DNA of 64,000 bases from Flavobacteriales bacterium ALC-1 (GTDB lineage: Bacteria; Bacteroidota; Bacteroidia; Flavobacteriales; Flavobacteriaceae): assembly GCA_000171875.1 (NCBI GenBank), contig ABHI01000001.1, forward strand, positions 248,001 to 312,000, written 5' to 3'. Below the pieces are notes generated by a model. It worked only from the letters and a program-made list of their open reading frames with translations. It searched no databases and was not told the DNA's origin. A program made the translations under genes and the position numbers. Every line of letters begins with the position of its first letter. Within the stretch, counting starts at the first letter, position 1. This document shows positions 16,771-26,021 of this stretch, piece after piece.

Positions 16771-17655
16771 TTATCTATTGTGGTTTCTGTGTTGCTCTCT
16801 TGCTAATAGTGTATTCTTTAATAGCATAGCAATTGTCATTGGTCCTACTCCACCTGGCACAGGTGTTATAAAACTTGCTTTTTTACTAACATTTTCAAAA
16901 TCTACGTCACCAGTAATATAATATCCTTTTTCGGATTCGTCTGGCACTCGAGTAATCCCAACATCTACAATTATAACGTCATCTTTTACCATTTCAGCTT
17001 TTAGGAATTTTGGAATACCAAGAGCCGAAATAATAATATCTGCCTGTGATGTAATCTGATTTATATTCTTAGTATGACTATGCGTTAAAGTTACTGTTGA
17101 GTTTCCAGGAAACCCTTTGCGTCCCATTAAAATACTCATCGGGCGGCCAACAATATGAGAACGACCTATAACAACTGTGTGTTTCCCTTTGGTCTCCACC
17201 CCATAACGATCTAAAAGTTCTAATATCCCGAAAGGTGTAGCAGGAATAAACGTTGACATATCTAAAGCCATTTTTCCAAAATTTGTAGGATGGAAACCAT
17301 CAACATCCTTATCTGGATCTACAGCCATTAATACTTTTTGAGTATTAATTTGAGGAGGTAATGGCAACTGGATTATAAATCCATCAATATCGATATTATT
17401 GTTTAAATCTTCAATAGTATCTAACAACTCTATTTCGCTAGTTGTATTAGGCAAACGCACCATTGTAGATTCGAAACCAACACGTTCACATGCTCTAACT
17501 TTACTACCAACATAAGTTAAACTGGCACCATCATTACCTACAATAACAGCGGCAAGATGTGGAACTTTTTCACCATTAGCCTTCATTTTATCAACTTCAG
17601 CTTTTATTTCATCTTTAATATCCTTGCTAGTTTTTCTACCGTCTAGTATTGTCAT
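16771..17655 (-). CDS. folD: methylenetetrahydrofolate dehydrogenase / cyclohydrolase
   Basis: A 294-residue bifunctional enzyme of one-carbon metabolism that oxidises 5,10-methylene-THF with NAD(P)+ and hydrolyses the methenyl product to 10-formyl-THF. Motifs seen: TYVGSKVRACERVG with the catalytic lysine near residue 56, GFIIQLPLP near 96, DVDGFHP near 120, VIGRSHIVGRP near 162 as nucleotide-binding region, and PGGVGPMT near 266. Length and motif order are standard. It is transcribed after ffh with a 33-base gap. Confidence 0.95.
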   Translation of the reverse strand: MTILDGRKTSKDIKDEIKAEVDKMKANGEKVPHLAAVIVGNDGASLTYVGSKVRACERVGFESTMVRLPNTTSEIELLDTIEDLNNNIDIDGFIIQLPLPPQINTQKVLMAVDPDKDVDGFHPTNFGKMALDMSTFIPATPFGILELLDRYGVETKGKHTVVIGRSHIVGRPMSILMGRKGFPGNSTVTLTHSHTKNINQITSQADIIISALGIPKFLKAEMVKDDVIIVDVGITRVPDESEKGYYITGDVDFENVSKKASFITPVPGGVGPMTIAMLLKNTLLAREQHRNHNR

Positions 17656-17688
17656 GTTGGTTAATTGCTATTAGTTATATATCTGTTA

Positions 17689-19020
17689 TTATCTCGGCAT
17701 ATTTTTCATAGCCTGCATCATACGTTTTCCGCCCCCACCTTGCATCATCTTCATCATTTTACTCATCTGTGTAAACTGTTTCAAAAGCTGATTTACTTCC
17801 TGTACAGAAGTACCAGAACCTTTTCCTATTCTTTTTTTACGACTTGCATTTATTACTGATGGATTAGCACGCTCTGTGGGTGTCATAGAATGTATAATAG
17901 CTTCAATACCTTTAAAAGCATCATCATCTATATCAATATCCTTCATCATTTTTCCAGCACCAGGAATCATTCCGATTAAATCCTTCATATTACCCATTTT
18001 CTTGATTTGCTGAATCTGCTTCAAGAAATCATCAAACCCAAATTGGTTTTTGGCAATCTTCTTCTGTAATTTTCGAGCTTCTTCTTCATCAAACTGCTCT
18101 TGAGCACGTTCAACAAGAGAAACAACATCTCCCATTCCAAGAATACGATCTGCCATACGTGATGGATAAAACACATCAATTGCTTCCATTTTCTCACCTG
18201 TACCAATAAACTTAATTGGTTTATTAACTACAGATTTAATAGAAATTGCAGCTCCACCTCTAGTATCACCATCTAATTTGGTAAGAATAACACCATCAAA
18301 ATTTAATATATCATTGAAGGCTTTAGCAGTATTCACAGCATCTTGACCTGTCATAGAATCCACAACAAACAAAGTCTCTTGGGGCTGAATCGCTTTATGA
18401 ATATTAGAGATTTCGGTCATCATGGCTTCATCAACAGCTAGACGACCGGCGGTATCAATAATTACAACATTGTGGCCATTGGCTTTTGCATGAGCTATAC
18501 CAGCTTGAGAAATTGCCACAGGATCATTATTACCTCTATCACTAAAAACCTCAACACCTATTTGATCTCCTACAACATGTAATTGATCTATCGCAGCTGG
18601 ACGATATACATCACATGCTACTAATAAAGGTTTTTTTGTTTTTTTACTTTTAAGATAGTTAGCAAGTTTACCAGAAAAAGTTGTTTTACCAGAACCTTGT
18701 AAACCAGACATTAAAATAATACTTGGATTGCCAGAAAGATTAATACCTTCTGCATCACCACCCATAAGCTCGGTTAATTCGTCTTTAACGATTTTAACCA
18801 TTAACTGACCTGGCTGTAGTGTCGTTAATACATTTTGACCTAAAGCTTTCTCTTTAACTCTATTGGTAAACTGTTTAGCAATTTTAAAGTTAACATCGGC
18901 ATCTAAAAGCGCACGTCTTACTTCCTTTAATGTCTCAGCAACATTAACTTCTGTAATACTACCATGACCCTTTAGTACATGTAACGCTTTATCTAACTTA
19001 TCGCTTAAATTATTGAACAT
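17689..19020 (-). CDS. ffh: signal recognition particle protein Ffh
   Basis: A 443-residue SRP54 GTPase that binds signal peptides of nascent membrane proteins and brings them to FtsY. The N domain is followed by the G domain: P-loop GLQGSGKTT at 106-114, DTAGR, TKLDGDTRGGA. The C-terminal M domain ends in a methionine- and glycine-rich tail (MSKMMKMMQGGGGKRMMQ). I use the ATG that begins MFNNLSDKLD, where the family usually starts; nine in-frame codons further upstream are not needed and approach the -7 box. It leads folD and the YwaF-like gene. Confidence 0.96.
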   Translation of the reverse strand: MFNNLSDKLDKALHVLKGHGSITEVNVAETLKEVRRALLDADVNFKIAKQFTNRVKEKALGQNVLTTLQPGQLMVKIVKDELTELMGGDAEGINLSGNPSIILMSGLQGSGKTTFSGKLANYLKSKKTKKPLLVACDVYRPAAIDQLHVVGDQIGVEVFSDRGNNDPVAISQAGIAHAKANGHNVVIIDTAGRLAVDEAMMTEISNIHKAIQPQETLFVVDSMTGQDAVNTAKAFNDILNFDGVILTKLDGDTRGGAAISIKSVVNKPIKFIGTGEKMEAIDVFYPSRMADRILGMGDVVSLVERAQEQFDEEEARKLQKKIAKNQFGFDDFLKQIQQIKKMGNMKDLIGMIPGAGKMMKDIDIDDDAFKGIEAIIHSMTPTERANPSVINASRKKRIGKGSGTSVQEVNQLLKQFTQMSKMMKMMQGGGGKRMMQAMKNMPR

Positions 19021-19044
19021 AATCTTAATCTCTTTTTGAAGATG

Positions 19045-19052
19045 CAAATTTA
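19045..19052 (-). promoter_or_regulatory. candidate -7 box (TAAATTTG) of ffh
   Basis: TAAATTTG on the minus strand, 24 bases before the chosen ATG. Its place supports the shorter Ffh start. No good -33 element is seen. Confidence 0.4.
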
Positions 19053-19122
19053 AGAATTTACAAGAGATAAACGAATGTGATATCTATAAATCTAACCCAC
19101 AATAATTGAGAATTTTATAATA

Positions 19123-19156
19123 GAAAAGAGCTGCCTTGCGGTAGACAACTCTTTTC
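19123..19156 (-). terminator. intrinsic terminator of the modular lipoprotein gene
   Basis: A 13-bp stem with an 8-base loop between the lipoprotein stop and ffh. Two pairs are G-U wobbles on the minus strand but C-A mismatches on the plus strand, which shows that it acts on minus-strand transcripts. It insulates ffh from the gene before it. Confidence 0.8.
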
Positions 19157-19207
19157 ATCAACTTAAACTTACTAAAATTACTAACTTCTAGCGGGTTTTT
19201 TAATATA

Positions 19208-21493
19208 TTAATTACACGTTCTATCTAATACGATCTCATTATCACTATTGTTAACATCGTGAAGTACTAATTGTCCTTCTGTACATTCTACGACCAACCA
19301 AACACCTGTGATGGCTTGAATATTTGATCCATTTACATTAGAAAATTCAATTAAAACTCCATCGGACGTTTGTGAAGTTGTCCATGTTGCATCTATAGTA
19401 TCTGTATCAGTATAGATTACCACGATGTTATTTACAGATTCAAAATCAAAATTCCATTCAGCTAAATCATTACTACCATTAAAACTGTTTATGTTCCAAG
19501 TGCATTCTACCAGTATAGTATCAACATCTTCTTCAGAACATCCTCCAGTGCAATCCTCTACAATTAAATTATGCGAGAAGATTTCAAATATATCTGGGTT
19601 ACCTGCTAAATATACTCTAGAGTAAATTGTTTGAGAAGGACTAACTGTATTAGTAAAAATAGTTGACAATGGATTCGATTGAGTTTCAGCATCAGCTATT
19701 GTAAGGTAAAAACTATAGGCTATATCATCATTTGGGCAATTTGAAAAAATCAGGTTTAAATCAAAAACTCCAAAACCATCTACAAATCCATCCTCATCAT
19801 CACATACACTAAGATTATAATTACCATAGCACTCAAAATAGTTACAATCTTCAGTGTTTAAATAGACAGTAAAGATTTCATAATTTCCACTTTCTGTTTC
19901 AATTCTTAAATAGACTTGCGCGACTAATGTTCCATAAGACTCTGTATTGTCAATTGGATTTATATTATTTGTAGCATCTTCTTGAGTGACATGGAAAGAA
20001 GCTGTAAAAGGGAATGGACAATCTATTAAACCAATAGTATTTGCACTTAGATTAAAAACAGGTACATTATTTGGCTGATTGCATTCTACAATTTCAAAAT
20101 CATCAAAGCAGTCAAAAGGGCTTTCATCACTTTCGCAATCTTGTTCTAAAACTAAGTCTTGATTGCCTTTTATAAGTTCTATCCTGTCGTCATCACATTC
20201 TACAATTAACCAATCTCCACCAAGTGTATCTTGAAAGGCTGTTAATTCTGAAAATGATAGTATCAAACCACTATCTGTTATTGACAAATTCCATTCACCC
20301 CCAATTGCAGACGTTGCTATACCTTCAGTAATCTGTATATCACCATTGGCATTAAAAATCATTTGATGGTTACTAAAATTGCCTGATCCATCTGTAAAAT
20401 CCCAAGGACATTCTTGTAAAATTGAACTGATATCTGTTATAGAACAATCCAAATCATCTTCACAATCTTGATCAAAAAACAAACCTGTACCATCAACTGT
20501 AAGGTGTTCAAATTTTAAATCGTCATCATCACATTCTACGACCAACCAATTTCCAAATTGTTGTTCGTAATAATAAAAAGAAGCTATATTAAGCTCTAAT
20601 CCATTATCGGTTTCTGTAAGTTCCCAAGTTGTAGTATAAGAATCTTCAAATACACCTTCTATAACCACATTACCATCTTCACTGAATGTAAAGTTATAAG
20701 GTCCATCTAAGTTTTCTAAATCATCATTAGTATATAAATAGACTTCCCATGGACATTCTACTAAATTTATGGTCACTTCTTCTTCAATACATTCATTTTC
20801 TTCTTCGCAATCGTCTCCAGCAGCTTCAATAGCATCTGCTAATTCTTGGTTAGTATTAACTTCTACTGTTTCGCCATTAGCATACTCTAAAGCTACAGGA
20901 TAGTTAAGGCTAACAATAAGTACATTTTCATCGTCTTCTAGTTCATCCAAAAAAGCATACAACGCTTGATCATTTTCAATAACTACAGTATCTATAAGGT
21001 TGAAATCAGAATTAAATACCGAAAATGAAATAGGATACACAAAATCTACACATTCTATAACATCGTTATCACCATCACATTCATTTATGAAATTTTCGAA
21101 TTGATCTACATTTTCTATAACGAGTTCAGTATAATCACTAAATATAATTGTGATTGGAAATACAAAATCCAAGGAATAGTCATCACCATTAAAATCATCC
21201 AGTAAACTTTCTAATAGTTCTAAATCTTCTTCAGTTTCTATTGTTATGGTAATATCACTAATGATAATAGTCACTGGCAATTCTACCGAAAAACAACTCG
21301 ATCCATCCAAAATATTATCAGCAGCTCCAAAATTTGCAGTAGTTCTACTCATAAGAGTAGCCAAAGAAGAATTTGCGACAATAGTTTCTTCCGCTGAAGG
21401 ATTATCTATTTCGATTGCTTCATCTTGGCAGGCCGTAAAACTAATTAGGGCAAAAAGGGCAAAAAGGAAAAGGTGATTGATTTTCGTTTTCAT
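19208..21493 (-). CDS. large acidic cysteine-rich modular lipoprotein
   Basis: With the ATG before MKTKINHLFL it has 761 residues, a signal peptide and lipobox FTAC (Cys22), so it should be anchored in the outer membrane, probably facing outward. The mature part is very rich in Asp/Glu and Cys. Four segments at about 67-232 share a (V/Y)P(V/I)...S/N...V...L pattern. Three ~95-residue modules begin E-C-P/T-W and run to G.WLVVEC(D) and a final D.C/T.C (246-344, 361-453, 663-760). Two ~85-residue segments at 469-550 and 562-648 resemble repeats of flavobacterial adhesins (VYLR...G..EIF...L..EDC). I know of no described function. It is divergent from the ECF sigma/FecR/TonB receptor operon and may be its partner. 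A 58-codon upstream extension lacks a signal sequence and is rejected. Confidence 0.75.
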   Translation of the reverse strand: MKTKINHLFLFALFALISFTACQDEAIEIDNPSAEETIVANSSLATLMSRTTANFGAADNILDGSSCFSVELPVTIIISDITITIETEEDLELLESLLDDFNGDDYSLDFVFPITIIFSDYTELVIENVDQFENFINECDGDNDVIECVDFVYPISFSVFNSDFNLIDTVVIENDQALYAFLDELEDDENVLIVSLNYPVALEYANGETVEVNTNQELADAIEAAGDDCEEENECIEEEVTINLVECPWEVYLYTNDDLENLDGPYNFTFSEDGNVVIEGVFEDSYTTTWELTETDNGLELNIASFYYYEQQFGNWLVVECDDDDLKFEHLTVDGTGLFFDQDCEDDLDCSITDISSILQECPWDFTDGSGNFSNHQMIFNANGDIQITEGIATSAIGGEWNLSITDSGLILSFSELTAFQDTLGGDWLIVECDDDRIELIKGNQDLVLEQDCESDESPFDCFDDFEIVECNQPNNVPVFNLSANTIGLIDCPFPFTASFHVTQEDATNNINPIDNTESYGTLVAQVYLRIETESGNYEIFTVYLNTEDCNYFECYGNYNLSVCDDEDGFVDGFGVFDLNLIFSNCPNDDIAYSFYLTIADAETQSNPLSTIFTNTVSPSQTIYSRVYLAGNPDIFEIFSHNLIVEDCTGGCSEEDVDTILVECTWNINSFNGSNDLAEWNFDFESVNNIVVIYTDTDTIDATWTTSQTSDGVLIEFSNVNGSNIQAITGVWLVVECTEGQLVLHDVNNSDNEIVLDRTCN
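19214..19507 (-). repeat. ECTW module 3 (residues 663-760 of the lipoprotein)
   Basis: ECTW...TWTT...GVLIEF...GVWLVVEC...LDRTC, ending one residue before the C-terminus. It is more diverged than the other two and separated from them by the adhesin-like segments. Confidence 0.65.
20135..20413 (-). repeat. ECPW module 2 (residues 361-453 of the lipoprotein)
   Basis: ECPW...EWNL...GLIL...GGDWLIVECDDD...LEQDC. It is the closest to module 1. Confidence 0.7.
20462..20758 (-). repeat. ECPW module 1 (residues 246-344 of the lipoprotein)
   Basis: It starts ECPW, has a central TW(E)L and GLEL, then GNWLVVECDDD and ends DQDCED. The same order of landmarks occurs in modules 2 and 3. Confidence 0.7.
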
Positions 21494-21596
21494 AGCTGTA
21501 GGTGCTCTTGTTGATTTATTATAAAACAGACTAGATTCAAAATCTCCTACCATACTCTTTAAAAAAATATTTATAATTTGCGCATACAATACAATT

Positions 21597-22112
21597 ATGA
21601 GCCAACCTCTAAAAAATAATATTTGTGAAGATTTACTATTTGAGCGTTTGTATAAAAAACACTCCAAGAATCTTCATGACTTTTTATATTACAAATTTGG
21701 AGAGCATTTAAACCCTCAAGATAAGGTACAAGAAGCCTTTATTAAATTGTGGCAAAATTGTAATAAAATAGAGCCTTCTAAAGCCAAGAGCTATTTGTTT
21801 ACCACTGCAAATAATCTAATGCTTAATGCCGTTGCTCATCAAAAAGTTGTCCTTAAATATAGTAAGCGGCCTCAAAAACATTCCACTAACGAATCACCTG
21901 AGTTTGTACTGCAAGAAAAAGAATATCATAAAAAAATACAAAAAGCATTGAGTAATTTAACTGAAGCTCAGAGAACTGCTTTTTTACTTAATAGAGTTGA
22001 AGGTAAACGCTTTAAAGAAATTGCAGAACTATTAAATATTTCTACTAAAGCCGTTGAAAAACGTATTTATGGAGCTTTAAAAAAGCTAAGAAAAGATGTA
22101 GATGAAATTTGA
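21597..22112 (+). CDS. ECF-type RNA polymerase sigma factor
   Basis: A 171-residue sigma-70 family protein without region 1 or 3. Region 2 covers LFERLYKKHSKNLHDFLYYKFG..DKVQEAFIKLWQN, and region 4 is LTEAQRTAFLLNRVEGKRFKEIAELLNISTKAVEKRIYGALKKLR. It belongs with the FecI-like sigma factors found beside FecR anti-sigma proteins in Bacteroidota. It leads an operon with FecR and a TonB receptor and stands back to back with the acidic lipoprotein, 103 bases apart. It probably directs transcription of its own operon and possibly the lipoprotein gene. Confidence 0.92.
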   Translation: MSQPLKNNICEDLLFERLYKKHSKNLHDFLYYKFGEHLNPQDKVQEAFIKLWQNCNKIEPSKAKSYLFTTANNLMLNAVAHQKVVLKYSKRPQKHSTNESPEFVLQEKEYHKKIQKALSNLTEAQRTAFLLNRVEGKRFKEIAELLNISTKAVEKRIYGALKKLRKDVDEI

Positions 22113-22168
22113 ATTTAGCCTAAAGGGTAGGAGATTTTAAACTAAGGCTGTTATATAGGTGAATAAAT

Positions 22169-23068
22169 ATGATGACAAGAGAAGAACTCATAAAAAAATG
22201 GTTAGACAATAATCTAAGCGCAGAAGAGCAAAATGATTTTGAGCAACTTGGGGATTATAATGAATTAATCCAAATGAATAGTGCTTTAAAAGACTTTAAA
22301 GCTCCTACATTCTCTGTTGACAAAACTTACCAAATCTTAAAACCTAAACTAAAATCAGATACTTTAAAAACGAATCAGTGGCATAAACCTTTGCTTAAAA
22401 TTGCTGCAGTTGTAGCTATTATGCTTAGTGCTTATTATTACACTACAACTTTAGACACTGAAATTGGCACTAACATAGCGCAGCAAACTATTATAGAGTT
22501 ACCAGATGCTTCAACAGTAGATTTAAATGCCAATTCCATACTAACTTTTAATGAAAGTAATTGGGATAAAAATAGAGAAGTACAGTTAAATGGTGAAGCT
22601 TTCTTTAAAGTCGCCAAAGGTCAAAAATTTGACGTCATTACCTCTGATGGTAAAATTAGTGTTTTAGGCACGCAGTTTAATGTAAAACAGCGCGAATCTA
22701 ACTTTAAAGTAACATGCTACGAAGGTTTAGTTGGAGTTACTTATAAAAACAAAACTGTAAAATTAAAACCAGGATACACCTTTCAAATTATAGATGGGAA
22801 ACTACTTGCAAATGAAAAAGAAAGCACTACGCAACCTAACTGGTTGCGTGGTGAAAGTAGCTTTAAAAGTGTACCTCTAAAATGCGTTATTTCAGAATTT
22901 GAAAATCAATATAACTTCAAAATTGATATTGAAAATATTGATACATCGCGTTTATTCACCGGAAGTTTTACTCACAATAATTTAGATTTAGCATTGCAAT
23001 CTGTTACAATACCTTTAAATTTAAGCTACAGCAAATCAGGAAAATCTATCTTATTAAAGCGTGAATAA
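22169..23068 (+). CDS. FecR-family anti-sigma factor
   Basis: A 299-residue single-pass inner-membrane protein. The short cytoplasmic N-terminal part (EELIKKWLDNNLSAEEQNDFEQL) would hold the sigma factor. A membrane segment lies at about residues 75-92 (PLLKIAAVVAIMLSAYYY). The periplasmic FecR domain contains LPDASTVDLNANSILTF and VQLNGEAFFKVAKGQKFDV, and a DUF4974-like domain ends the protein (FENQYNFKIDIENID). It passes the signal from the TonB receptor to the sigma factor. Its stop overlaps the GTG start of the receptor gene by 8 bases. Confidence 0.93.
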   Translation: MMTREELIKKWLDNNLSAEEQNDFEQLGDYNELIQMNSALKDFKAPTFSVDKTYQILKPKLKSDTLKTNQWHKPLLKIAAVVAIMLSAYYYTTTLDTEIGTNIAQQTIIELPDASTVDLNANSILTFNESNWDKNREVQLNGEAFFKVAKGQKFDVITSDGKISVLGTQFNVKQRESNFKVTCYEGLVGVTYKNKTVKLKPGYTFQIIDGKLLANEKESTTQPNWLRGESSFKSVPLKCVISEFENQYNFKIDIENIDTSRLFTGSFTHNNLDLALQSVTIPLNLSYSKSGKSILLKRE

Positions 23069-25376
23069 ACTATTACAACGCATAGTTTTCTATTTATTAA
23101 TTATTACTTTTTGCAATCTTGCTCACAGCCAGAATCAAAAGGAAAAACAATCACTTGCTCAAATTCTTGTACAATTAGAAAAGCACTATAACGTTAAGTT
23201 TTCTTTTGAAACTAAAACAGTTAAAGATATTCTAATTACGTCTCTAGATCCTAAGTTATCACTAGAGCAAGCATTAAATAAACTTAGGGATGTTACTAAT
23301 CTTAATTTTGAAATATTAAGTAAACGTTTTATAGCTATTACCCCTAAAAAAGATGTTGAATTAAACAAAACCATTCAGCGTTTAGAAGAGGTTATTGTTA
23401 CTAATTATTTAACAAAGGGGATTTCTAAAACCAATAACGGAACTATAGAGGTTGATGCCAAAGCGTTTAATATTTTACCTGGTCTAATTGAACCAGATGT
23501 ATTACAAATTGTACAAAACCTACCTGGGATTATTAGTGTAGATGAACGCATTTCTAACATTAATGTAAGAGGTGGTACAAATGATCAAAACCTTATTTTA
23601 TATGAAGGGATAAGAATGTACCAATCGGGTCATTTTTTTGGTTTAATATCTGCCTTTAATCCTTATTTATCAGAAGAAATTAATGTTTCAAAAAATGGCA
23701 CAAGTGCACGATTTGGCAATGGAGTTTCTAGTACTATTTTAATAAAAAATTCTGATAATATTGACCAAAAATTTGATGTAGAACTAGGAGGAAATTTGTT
23801 AGGTGTTGATGGATTTGCAAAAATTCCGATAACAGACAAAACAGAAATGCAGCTATCTGCAAGACGCTCTTTTACCGATATTGCTGCATCTGTGACTTAT
23901 GATGCATACTTTGATCGCATTTTTAGAGATTCTGAATTAAACATTTCTAATGATATTAATAAACTTTTAGCTTTAGACGAACGGTTTTTGTTTTACGATT
24001 TCAATGCTAAATTTTTATACGATATTAATGACAACTCTAAGCTTAGAGTTAATGTATTGAACTTTTATAACAACTTAGATTACAATCAAGAATTTACAAC
24101 CTCTGAAAATAATTTTCAAAAAACCCGTAGCTCCTTAAATCAGATAAGCTATGGGGCAAGTATTAATTATTCTAAAGCATGGAGAAATAATATTAGCACC
24201 TCTTTAGAAGCCTATTATTCTAATTACGATTTAGATGCCAAGAATAACGATATTACCAATGCACAACTTTTAATTCAAGAAAATAAAGTTGAAGATTATG
24301 GTATGCGTTTAGATATCTCAAAAACGGTTAATAAAAACCTAAAGTATAATGGAGGTTATCAATTTAATGAAGTCGGGGTTACCAATTTAGAAGATGTTAC
24401 CAATCCTAACTTTACAAGTTTAAAAAAAGAAATTATTAGAACTCATGCACTATTTGGTGAAATTGAATGGTATTCTAAATCTCGTGAAACTTATATACGT
24501 GCAGGCTCAAGAATAAGCTATTTTGAAAAGTTAGCAGAAGTATTGATTGAGCCTAGATTTAATATCAATTATAAATTTCTTGATTATTTTAGATTAGAAG
24601 TTTTAGGTGAATTAAAAAGTCAATCCATTACTCAAATAATCGATTTACAACAAGATTTTTTTGGTATAGAAAAACGGAGATGGCAACTTGCTAACAGCAG
24701 CAATGTTCCATTAATAACTAGTGAACAAGTATCTGTTGGAGTAAGTTATAATCAAAATGACTTACTGGTTTCAGTAGAAGGATATTACAAAGGTGTTAAT
24801 AACATTACTGCACGTAGTCAAGGGTTTCAGAACCAGTTTCAATTCACTAATGATATTGGTCTTTATACTGTAAAAGGTATAGATTTCCTTATCAATAAAC
24901 GTTACAACGATTTTAGCACATGGCTCAGTTATTCTTACAGCAAAAATGATTATCAGTTTGAAAATTTGAATAACGGAAAATCATTTGCAAATACTTTAGA
25001 TTTAAGACATGTTATTAATACTTCTTTAACCTACAGTATCGATAATTTAAAAATTGGATTTGGTGTCAACTGGCATTCTGGGAGGCCATTTACTATGCCT
25101 TCAGAAATTCAAAATAACACCATCGTTTCAATAGAGTATAAATCACCTAATAGCTCTCGATTACCAGATTATTTTAGAACAGATATTTCAGCAATTTATA
25201 ATTTTAAACTTTCAAAAGGTATCAAAGCTGAGGTTGGTGCTTCTGTTTGGAATATCTTTAATCAAACCAATATTATAAATCGTTTTTACACTTTAGATTC
25301 TGATAATTCTGTGGTTGAAATTAATAATCAGTCATTAAAGTTTACACCTAATTTAAGTTTTAGAATAAACTTCTAA
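23061..25376 (+). CDS. TonB-dependent receptor with N-terminal STN signalling domain
   Basis: A 771-residue outer-membrane protein. A signal peptide (cleavage near AHSQ, residue 24) is followed by an STN domain at about 30-95 (LAQILVQLEKHYNVKFSFE, LSLEQALNKLRDVTNLNFEI), the part that contacts FecR. The plug follows (LPGIISVDERISNINVRGGTNDQNLILYEGIRMY), then a 22-strand barrel ending SFRINF with a C-terminal aromatic. A short TonB box may lie at RLEEVIVTN near residue 110. Unlike SusC proteins it has no carboxypeptidase-like domain and no SusD partner. The ligand is unknown; iron chelates are usual for such transducers. GTG is the start, overlapping fecR. Confidence 0.92.
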   Translation: MNKLLQRIVFYLLIITFCNLAHSQNQKEKQSLAQILVQLEKHYNVKFSFETKTVKDILITSLDPKLSLEQALNKLRDVTNLNFEILSKRFIAITPKKDVELNKTIQRLEEVIVTNYLTKGISKTNNGTIEVDAKAFNILPGLIEPDVLQIVQNLPGIISVDERISNINVRGGTNDQNLILYEGIRMYQSGHFFGLISAFNPYLSEEINVSKNGTSARFGNGVSSTILIKNSDNIDQKFDVELGGNLLGVDGFAKIPITDKTEMQLSARRSFTDIAASVTYDAYFDRIFRDSELNISNDINKLLALDERFLFYDFNAKFLYDINDNSKLRVNVLNFYNNLDYNQEFTTSENNFQKTRSSLNQISYGASINYSKAWRNNISTSLEAYYSNYDLDAKNNDITNAQLLIQENKVEDYGMRLDISKTVNKNLKYNGGYQFNEVGVTNLEDVTNPNFTSLKKEIIRTHALFGEIEWYSKSRETYIRAGSRISYFEKLAEVLIEPRFNINYKFLDYFRLEVLGELKSQSITQIIDLQQDFFGIEKRRWQLANSSNVPLITSEQVSVGVSYNQNDLLVSVEGYYKGVNNITARSQGFQNQFQFTNDIGLYTVKGIDFLINKRYNDFSTWLSYSYSKNDYQFENLNNGKSFANTLDLRHVINTSLTYSIDNLKIGFGVNWHSGRPFTMPSEIQNNTIVSIEYKSPNSSRLPDYFRTDISAIYNFKLSKGIKAEVGASVWNIFNQTNIINRFYTLDSDNSVVEINNQSLKFTPNLSFRINF

Positions 25377-25424
25377 ATAATTATTTTTATTACTTAATTT
25401 TAAGATTTACAAATTAATTGAGAT

Positions 25425-25970
25425 ATGACAGAACAAGATTTATATAAATTGAAGTTTCCTATTGGCGAGTTTGAAAAACCCAATACAATTACCAAACACC
25501 TTATTAATGAGTGGATAGGATCTATTGAAGCTTTACCGCAATCTATAATTTCCGTAACAAAAAACCTTAGCGAAGAAGAGCTTAATTATAAGTACAGACC
25601 TAATGGTTGGTCAATTAAACAAGTAGTGCATCATTGTGCAGACAGTCACATAAACAGCATTATTAGGTTTAAACTGGGACTAACCGAAAACACACCAACC
25701 ATTAGACCTTACTTTGAAGACCGCTTTGCAAAATTAAGTGACTATGATCAACCTATAGACACTGCCATTTCTATTCTTAATGGAGTACATAAAAAACTTG
25801 GAGTTATACTAAGAGGTCTTAACGACGACGAATTAAAGCGTGAATTTGTTCATCCAGAACATGGTAAACATTTTTCTTTAGAAGAAACTATTGGAGTGTA
25901 TGCTTGGCATAGCAATCATCATTTAGCACATATTAAACAAGCTTTGAATTATAAAGGAAAGTTTAATTAA
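25425..25970 (+). CDS. DinB/YfiT-like metal-dependent thiol transferase
   Basis: A 181-residue four-helix DinB-fold protein. Its three histidines, in VVHHCADSH near residue 67 and in WHSNHHLAH near 162-168, are the expected metal ligands. YRPNGWSIKQVVHH and YAWHSNHHLAHI match Bacillus YfiT, a bacillithiol S-transferase. Several flavobacteria make bacillithiol, so this role is plausible, but other thiol cofactors are possible. It ends in a small terminator. Confidence 0.85.
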   Translation: MTEQDLYKLKFPIGEFEKPNTITKHLINEWIGSIEALPQSIISVTKNLSEEELNYKYRPNGWSIKQVVHHCADSHINSIIRFKLGLTENTPTIRPYFEDRFAKLSDYDQPIDTAISILNGVHKKLGVILRGLNDDELKREFVHPEHGKHFSLEETIGVYAWHSNHHLAHIKQALNYKGKFN

Positions 25971-25973
25971 AAA

Positions 25974-25992
25974 CCCTGAAGTAAATTCAGGG
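25974..25992 (+). terminator. terminator after the DinB-like gene
   Basis: A 7-bp stem CCCTGAA / TTCAGGG with loop GTAAA directly after the stop codon and followed by CTTTATG. It is modest in strength and lies between two convergent genes. Confidence 0.6.
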
Positions 25993-26021
25993 CTTTATGA
26001 AAAATAAATTTTGTTGGGCTG

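Noticed and set aside
21494..21667. 58-codon N-terminal extension of the acidic lipoprotein
   Set aside because: The signal peptide and lipobox begin at the internal ATG; the extension overlaps the divergent sigma-factor start and promoter region.
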